From positions 1-64,000 of the forward strand of contig JBDTYM010000009.1 in assembly GCA_040005635.1 (NCBI GenBank): DNA of 64,000 bases. The letters are read 5' to 3'. Positions 59,133-64,000 of this stretch are shown here, piece after piece (positions within the stretch are counted from its first letter, which is position 1; every line of letters starts with the position of its first letter). Below the pieces are notes generated by a model. It had not been told where the DNA came from. It saw only the letters and a list, made by a program, of their open reading frames with translations, and made no database searches. This DNA comes from Dokdonella_A sp040005635. GTDB taxonomy: Bacteria; Pseudomonadota; Gammaproteobacteria; Xanthomonadales; Rhodanobacteraceae. Both the position numbers and the translations under genes were made by a program.

Positions 59133-59493
59133 ACGCGCGGGGGTTCGTCGCTTCGCCTCGAGATACCCGTCTTCGCGACGGACGACGGTCGGTCGCGAAG
59201 GTCGGCACGCGCAGGAACAAATCGCTGAGGGCCATGTGCAGACCGAGCGCCCTACCTGCCTTGCTCGCCCTCCATCCCGCCAGACCCACTGCGTTCGCGC
59301 TATCGGGTGTCGAGCAACGCGTCGATTTGAATGGTCAGAGCGATACTTTTTCACGCGGCTGGAATCGCGTCATGCCGAGCCTGGGTTTCAAGCGCGACAG
59401 CTGCATGCCGCTGGAACGATATTGAGAACAAAGTCGCCGACGATGTACGCCGGCGATCATCCTCGCGCGCCGATCGGCGGCCCGCCTCACCCA
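59133..59493. other. Intergenic region without recognised content
   Basis: About 360 bases between convergent genes. I see no convincing reading frame, tRNA or repeat. Short open frames on the minus strand (for example within 59014–59289) have no ribosome binding site or family resemblance. Confidence 0.5.
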
Positions 59494-59811
59494 TCAACGA
59501 CGCCAATAGCCCCTATGAAAGCGCCACGCCGCTCCCGCATGCACCCAGCCGGCAGGCGCGTAGCGGTAGCCCGGTCGCGCCGCGATCCAGTAGCCGCCGA
59601 CCCACGCGTGACGCCCGCCATTCCAATTCCAATAACCCGGCGCCCAGACATAGCCCGGACGCGCGACCACGTGCTCGACGCGCAGCGGCGGCGGTGCGAC
59701 ACCGATCGATACACCCACAACAGTTCGCGCCGAAGCCGGCGCGGCCGCCGCGGCAATGCCGGCGGCGAATGCGATCGCGCCAAGCCAGTGGCGCAGAGGA
59801 CGATAATTCAT
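59494..59811 (-). CDS. Small secreted WXXGXW-repeat protein
   Basis: A 105-residue exported protein. After a signal peptide (HWLGAIAFAAGIAAAAAPASA, cut near residue 28) the mature part is a string of Trp/Gly/Tyr turns of the WXXGXW (YXWX) repeat family: YVWAPGYWNWNGGRHAWVGG, YWIAARPGYRYAPAGW and WRFHRGYW. These proteins are common in proteobacterial envelopes with no settled role. ATG 59811 starts it; the following gene on this strand ends 160 bases upstream behind its own terminator. Confidence 0.82.
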   Translation of the reverse strand: MNYRPLRHWLGAIAFAAGIAAAAAPASARTVVGVSIGVAPPPLRVEHVVARPGYVWAPGYWNWNGGRHAWVGGYWIAARPGYRYAPAGWVHAGAAWRFHRGYWRR

Positions 59812-59972
59812 GGCGACTCCTAGTGAGTGGTTGGCCGCAGCGCGAATGACACCTGCCGCAGTACTCCCTCAAACGTCCGCCGTCGATAAACGTTGACGAC
59901 TCCAGCGGAGTCGTTCAGCCAGGTGATAGCCTCGAATTCAACGCGCGCGCTGCAGGCTGGAACGACACCAAC

Positions 59973-60001
59973 AAAAACGCCCGGCATGCCAGCCGGGCGT
60001 T
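59973..60001 (-). terminator. Rho-independent terminator of the Gly/His/Tyr-rich lipoprotein gene
   Basis: A 10-bp stem AACGCCCGGC (59976–59985) / GCCGGGCGTT (59992–60001) with a six-base loop, followed on the minus strand by TTTTTGT. It ends 19 bases beyond the stop codon at 60021. Confidence 0.9.
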
Positions 60002-60020
60002 CGCGCCATGCAGTTGATTC

Positions 60021-60458
60021 TTAGTGGCCGCCGCGAGACGAAGCGTGCGCGGGTGCCGACATGCGCGCACCGCCGCTCGGGCCGTGAACGCCGCGCGACG
60101 GCATCGCGTGACCGCTGTGGGCGTAGCCGCCGGGTGCATGGCCCCCGCCATCGTGCCCGTGCCAGGAGCCACCGCCCCAGCCCCCATGCGGACCTTGATA
60201 GTAGTGACGATGATGGTATCCGTCGTAATAGAAGCCCAGACCGAATGTGGGTCCGTAACCGTAATACGAATAGCCGAATGGATCGTTGTCGTAGTAGGCC
60301 GGGCCGCGGTAATACTCGGTGCCGTAATAAGCGTCGCCGGAATAGCCGTCACCGCGCACGTAACCGTAGCCTGGGCCGTAGACGCAGCCGCCGAGCGCCA
60401 GCAGGGTCGCGGCCAGGATTCCGGGTTTGAGCAAACCGGACTTGCTGATGCGTTGCAT
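60021..60458 (-). CDS. Gly/Tyr/His-rich small lipoprotein
   Basis: Not assigned to a family. The 145-residue product has a lipoprotein signal (MQRISKSGLLKPGILAATLLALGGC, lipobox LGGC, C25) and a mature part that is low-complexity: Tyr/Gly-rich to about residue 85 (YYGTEYYRGPAYYDNDPFGYSYYGY), then His/Gly-rich (HGGWGGGSWHGHDGGGHAPGGYAHSGH) with more than a dozen histidines. Histidine-dense tails often bind Ni, Cu or Zn, so metal binding is a fair guess. An in-frame start at 60473 would add five residues. It follows the zinc aminopeptidase-like gene by 75 bases. Confidence 0.72.
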   Translation of the reverse strand: MQRISKSGLLKPGILAATLLALGGCVYGPGYGYVRGDGYSGDAYYGTEYYRGPAYYDNDPFGYSYYGYGPTFGLGFYYDGYHHRHYYQGPHGGWGGGSWHGHDGGGHAPGGYAHSGHAMPSRGVHGPSGGARMSAPAHASSRGGH

Positions 60459-60533
60459 GATGCGAACCTCCACTCACCGGACCACGTGGTTACGCTACAC
60501 CTTTGACGGTAAATGCGTGCTGAGCTGGCGCAA

Positions 60534-61667
60534 TCAAGGATGACCGGCTTCTTGTTCAGCCTGTATATCCACGGCCCGTGCCGTGTCCGTCTGCGTTGCC
60601 AGACGTGACAGTGCGTCGTCGCGTTGCTGCCTCGGTTCACGCGCAAGGTCGCGCACCTTCGCGAAGAACAGCGGCCATCCGCCGTGCGACTGTTCGAACA
60701 ACTGCGCGAACGCCGGCACCCAGCGATCGTACAGCCCGAACGGCAGCAGACTGGCATTGTTGATCGGCGCTTTGACCCAGGCATCGTAGCGCGCGTCGCC
60801 GCTCCAGGCGGCATCACGCAGTTGGGCGTAACGGATGCGAAACGCGGCAATCTCGCGCTCCTTCACGGCGCGTTTTTCCGCGACAGACGAAACGTCCTCG
60901 GCGTAGGCCTGACGCAAGTGCTCGCGCAAGTCGAGCACGAGTGCCGAGAACGCGTCGTCGCGGCCCCGCTCGCTCTCGTCGGCAGGCGGCAGCCCGCGCG
61001 CGCTGCGCCATTCGCGCAGCCCCTGCTCCTGCACGAAGCTTGCGTACGACTCGTTGAATGCGGTGTCGTCCTTGACGTACAGCTGCTGGTGCGCGAGTTC
61101 ATGGAAGATCGTGCTGTCGAGCTCGTCGTCGCTCCAGCGCAGCATGCTGGACAGGATCGGGTCGGCGAACCAGCCCAGCGTCGAATACGCGACCGCACCC
61201 TCGATTTGCGTATCGTTGCCCTGCGCCGCTAGATGCTGTGCATCGCGCTCGGCCTGGGCGCGATCGAAGTAGCCCTGATAAGCCACGCAACCGGCGAATG
61301 GAAAGCAGTGCGTGAGCGGTTCGACCGCGAACTCCGGCGTCGCGAACACGTTCCACGTCACGTAGGGTCGCTTCAGGTCCACGTAGCTGGTGTAGCTGCG
61401 ATTGCGTGGCAGGGCGAGCGAGTCCGAGGCGAATGCGCGCGCGGCTTGCGCCTGCCGCAGGCGAGCGCGCAACACCGCATCGCGCCGCGGATCCGCAACG
61501 ACTTTGGCGACCGCCTCGCGACGCGTCAGCAATGAAGCCTGACCCTGCGCGACATGCACGTAATAGCGCAGCGACGCGCATCCCTGCAGTGCGAGCAGCG
61601 TCCCGACGAGCGCGAATACACGCAGTGCAAGGATGATCCTGCCGTCTCGATTGCCGCGTCTACGCAT
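60534..61667 (-). CDS. Putative zinc aminopeptidase lipoprotein (PF10023 family)
   Basis: A 377-residue lipoprotein: signal RIILALRVFALVGTLLALQGC with lipid site C30, then YYVHVAQGQASLLTRREAVAKVVADP, the opening of the PF10023 'putative aminopeptidase' family. The zinc site is H189-E190-L-A-H193 (FHELAHQQLYV) with the third ligand probably E206 (FNESYASFVQEQG). The active site faces the periplasm. No experiment on the family is known to me. ATG 61667 is chosen because the signal peptide starts there; an open frame reaches 61937 without conserved sequence. Confidence 0.88.
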   Translation of the reverse strand: MRRRGNRDGRIILALRVFALVGTLLALQGCASLRYYVHVAQGQASLLTRREAVAKVVADPRRDAVLRARLRQAQAARAFASDSLALPRNRSYTSYVDLKRPYVTWNVFATPEFAVEPLTHCFPFAGCVAYQGYFDRAQAERDAQHLAAQGNDTQIEGAVAYSTLGWFADPILSSMLRWSDDELDSTIFHELAHQQLYVKDDTAFNESYASFVQEQGLREWRSARGLPPADESERGRDDAFSALVLDLREHLRQAYAEDVSSVAEKRAVKEREIAAFRIRYAQLRDAAWSGDARYDAWVKAPINNASLLPFGLYDRWVPAFAQLFEQSHGGWPLFFAKVRDLAREPRQQRDDALSRLATQTDTARAVDIQAEQEAGHP

Positions 61668-61958
61668 ACGCCTGCCGATGACGAACGTCGTCGAAGAGTA
61701 CCTCAGGGATGGCCAAGGACGTCCCTCGAACTTGTCGCAGCCTGCCGAAGGCAGCGCGACGTACGCGTTGCCCGGGATGAGGGGCAAGCACGCCATGTCG
61801 CACTTGCACCCGCGGCTGCGTTCCTCGGTGTTGCGCTCTTTGACGAACGTTGCCCGCCAGCCGATGCACCCGGTTGACTCGATGCGTATCCGGCGGCGGT
61901 GCGGGCAGAGAGGGGCGCAACACGGCCAGACGATCAAGCGAAGAGCGGGAGTGCTGCG

Positions 61959-62750
61959 ATGGAAAACGTAATCGACCTAATCAATCTGCGCACGATGCGC
62001 TCGCAGGCCGTCGTCTCGACGTATGTGCGCTCGCAGGGCCTGAGCCCTCCCGAAGTCGCTGCGCTCGAACGGATCGCGGATGAGGCTCACGACAGGCCTA
62101 TTCTCGATATCGGCGTCGGCGGCGGTCGCACGGTGCAACCGCTGCTCGCGATCAGCGCGGACTACCTCGGCATCGACTATAGCGAGCAGATGATCGTGGC
62201 AAGCCGAACGCGCTTTCCTGGCGTGCGCTTCGAACATGCCGATGCGCGCGATCTGTCGAACATGGCCGACGGCTCGATCTTCCTCGCCGTATTCAGTTGC
62301 AACGGCCTCGGCATGGTGCATCACTCCGATCGCCTGCGCATCCTGCGCGAGGTATATCGCGTGCTGCAGCCCGGCGGCGCATTTCTGTTCTCGACCCACA
62401 ACCAGAATTGCCGCGATCATGTCGCCGGCTTCCGCTTCCCCGACTTCGAGCCCTCGCACAATCCCGCCCGCATTCTGGTGCGCACCGCGCGCTTCATCGG
62501 CCAGACGCTGATCAGGTCCTGCAACCGGCTTCGTTTCAGCAAGTACGATGTGCGCACGCCGGAATATTCGATGATCAACGACGTCTGCCATCATTACGGC
62601 ACGATGCTCTACTACATCGCGCTGGACAACCAGCGTCGCCAACTGGAGTCGGCAGGCTTCCGGCAAGACGCCGAAGGGTTCGATCTCGCCGGCAGGGACA
62701 TCCGCGACGACACCACGGACAGTTCGATCACCCTGCTCGCGCGAAAGTGA
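61959..62750 (+). CDS. Class I SAM-dependent methyltransferase
   Basis: A 263-residue Rossmann-fold methyltransferase. Motif I is ILDIGVGGGRT (residues 48–58), an acidic residue ends strand 2 (LGIDYS), motif II-like FEHADARDLSNM and the FLAVFSCNGLGMVHHSDRLRILREVYRVLQPGGAFLFSTHNQN stretch carry the remaining SAM contacts. It belongs to the UbiE/Methyltransf_11/25 group; the acceptor is unknown. GGGAG nine bases before ATG 61959 sets the start. It stands alone, divergent from the aminopeptidase gene and convergent with nadK. Confidence 0.87.
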   Translation: MENVIDLINLRTMRSQAVVSTYVRSQGLSPPEVAALERIADEAHDRPILDIGVGGGRTVQPLLAISADYLGIDYSEQMIVASRTRFPGVRFEHADARDLSNMADGSIFLAVFSCNGLGMVHHSDRLRILREVYRVLQPGGAFLFSTHNQNCRDHVAGFRFPDFEPSHNPARILVRTARFIGQTLIRSCNRLRFSKYDVRTPEYSMINDVCHHYGTMLYYIALDNQRRQLESAGFRQDAEGFDLAGRDIRDDTTDSSITLLARK

Positions 62751-62799
62751 TCGCGCCGATGCGAACGAACGCTCGCTGCGATCCGGCACCACGCTTCGC

Positions 62800-63564
62800 T
62801 CACGCTTCGAACTGCTCGTTGAGGATGCGTTCCTCCAGATTGTGTTCGGGGTCGAACAGCAACGTCATCGTTTGTTCGCGCGACTCGCGGATGCGCACTT
62901 CGACGACATCGCGCACTTCGTTCGAGTCCGCCGTCGCGCTGACCGGCCGCTTGTACGGATCCAGAATCTCGAGGGCGATCTCGGTGATCGCCGGCAGAAT
63001 CGCGCCACGCCAGCGCCGCGGTCGAAACGGACTGATCGGCGTCATCGCGAGCAGCTGCGAGCCAAACGGCAGGATCGGCCCATGCGCAGATAGGTTGTAA
63101 GCGGTCGAGCCAGCCGGCGTCGCGACCAGCAGACCGTCGCAGATCAGCTCCTCCAGCTTGACGACTCCACCGAGCGCCACGCGCAGGTGCGCCGCCTGCT
63201 TGGTCTGGCGCAGCAGCGAAACTTCGTTGAACGCCAGCGCCGACGCCGTGCTGCCCGATTCGGTGACCGCATCCATCACGAGCGGACGCAGCACGGTCGA
63301 CTTCGCGCGCGCGATGCGCTCCGGCAGATCGTCCAGATGATGCTGGTTGAGCAGGAATCCGACCGTGCCGAGCTTCATGCCGTAAACCGGCAGTCCGCGT
63401 GCCATGTGGCGGTGCAGCGTGCGCAGCATGAAGCCGTCGCCCCCGAGTGCGACGATGACGTCGGCCGCATCGAGCGGCGCGTCGCCATAGCGAGCGCCGA
63501 GCGCCGCGAGCTCTGCCTGTGCTTCCGCGATCGGGCTCGCGACAAACGCGATGCGTTGGCTCAT
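62800..63564 (-). CDS. nadK: NAD kinase
   Basis: Phosphorylates NAD to NADP using ATP. The 254-residue protein has the GGDG motif at 41–44 (VALGGDGFMLRTLH), the second conserved stretch KLGTVGFLLN, and the glycine-rich NAD site DGLLVATPAGSTAYNLSAHGPILP. It is shorter than E. coli NadK (292), the compact type common in alphaproteobacteria and xanthomonads. The glutamate dehydrogenase gene ends 74 bases upstream on the same strand. Confidence 0.95.
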   Translation of the reverse strand: MSQRIAFVASPIAEAQAELAALGARYGDAPLDAADVIVALGGDGFMLRTLHRHMARGLPVYGMKLGTVGFLLNQHHLDDLPERIARAKSTVLRPLVMDAVTESGSTASALAFNEVSLLRQTKQAAHLRVALGGVVKLEELICDGLLVATPAGSTAYNLSAHGPILPFGSQLLAMTPISPFRPRRWRGAILPAITEIALEILDPYKRPVSATADSNEVRDVVEVRIRESREQTMTLLFDPEHNLEERILNEQFEA

Positions 63565-63638
63565 CGATCAGGTTTCCTTTGCGCCGCGATCCTGCGCCGC
63601 CGTGGCTGGAAAGCTACCACGAGCGGCGCCTGCAGCGA

Positions 63639-64000
63639 TCAGGCGGCCTTCGCCGATGCCTGCACGAGCTGCGCAAAACGACGCAAGGCGACCGACGCGA
63701 TCGGATAGTCGACTGTCTGCGAACGAATCTCGTCGAGCAGGCCGAGCGTGAACTTCAGGGTCGGATCGTCGCGCTCGAGCCATCGCGCGACCGGATGTTC
63801 GACAGCATCCGACGCGCTGCCGAGAATCTGCGCCGCGAGCGCGCGATGCTGCGCGGCGAGTTCGTCGCGCAGTGAGCCGCGCGCCTGCGCGTGCCAGCGG
63901 CTTTCGACCGGCAGATTCTCGATCTGCCGGCGCAGGCCGTCGATGTCGAGTGCCTGGCCGAGTTCGAAGAATACGGCGGCGACACGATGGATCGGCCGTC
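63639..64000 (-). CDS. C-terminus of NAD-specific glutamate dehydrogenase (large GDH), 5' part outside window
   Basis: The last 120 residues before the stop at 63639 read HRVAAVFFELGQALDIDGLR, then QIENLPVESRWHAQARGSLRDELAAQHRALAAQIL and end RFAQLVQASAKAA. The RVAAVFFELGxALxxDxLRxQIxxLPVxxRWHAxARGxLRDEL pattern is the C-terminal end of the roughly 1600-residue NAD-GDH family (PF05088), which converts glutamate to 2-oxoglutarate and ammonium. The catalytic domain lies beyond base 64000, so the call rests on this tail alone. Confidence 0.85.
   Translation of the reverse strand, partial: RPIHRVAAVFFELGQALDIDGLRRQIENLPVESRWHAQARGSLRDELAAQHRALAAQILGSASDAVEHPVARWLERDDPTLKFTLGLLDEIRSQTVDYPIASVALRRFAQLVQASAKAA

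Overview
This window is GC-rich chromosomal DNA from a gammaproteobacterium of the Xanthomonadales (Lysobacterales). The gene order rarA–lolA–ftsK, then trxB–(GNAT-like)–aat–infA–clpA–clpS, and an rpfB–rpfF / rpfC–rpfG / lysS–prfB–recJ–greA–carB–carA block all match the layout I know from Xanthomonas relatives. The accessory proteins (secreted proteins with InlB-type repeats, Lys-C-like protease, EF-hand and WXXGXW proteins) would suit the Rhodanobacteraceae, for example a Dokdonella-like genus. That family-level call is an inference from memory, not a search result. I saw no tRNA, rRNA, CRISPR array, prophage or transposase gene.

Left part (1–15000) is housekeeping: rarA (cut by the window edge), a PAT-type acetyltransferase, lolA, ftsK and alanine dehydrogenase; then trxB, a PF04339-type protein, aat, infA, the ClpA/ClpS pair on the opposite strand, a Nudix hydrolase, mnmA and hflD. 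ClpA, ClpS, Aat and InfA lie together; Aat and ClpAS act at successive steps of the N-degron pathway.

Middle part (15000–36000) is the signalling and information-processing core. Aconitase and a FadD/RpfB-like acyl-CoA ligase precede rpfF (DSF synthase), which converges on rpfC (hybrid sensor kinase with Hpt) and rpfG (HD-GYP cyclic-di-GMP phosphodiesterase). A small PilZ-like gene sits between rpfB and rpfF on the other strand. lysS, prfB (with an intact +1 programmed frameshift), recJ, greA, carB, an unrecognised small secreted protein and carA follow, all leftward.

Right part (36000–64000) is more accessory: a 2OG oxygenase, a Lys-C-like serine protease, a TatD-family hydrolase, a 1190-residue secreted repeat protein, tcdA, a small membrane-anchored haem-motif protein, a three-gene EmrAB/OMF-type efflux operon, a secreted Asp-box propeller protein coupled to a LolA-fold protein, an acyltransferase, Mpo1-like and pirin proteins, a metallo-hydrolase, an RRM protein and a cold-shock protein, two zinc-metallopeptidase-like lipoproteins, a DUF2127 membrane protein, an EF-hand protein, two small envelope proteins, a methyltransferase, NAD kinase, and the C-terminus of an NAD-type glutamate dehydrogenase.

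The most interesting points are the DSF quorum-sensing cluster with a PilZ gene inside it, the small secreted protein embedded between carA and carB, an 18-codon reading frame with a near-perfect ribosome binding site at 28334, and a family of short palindromic repeats in three intergenic gaps.
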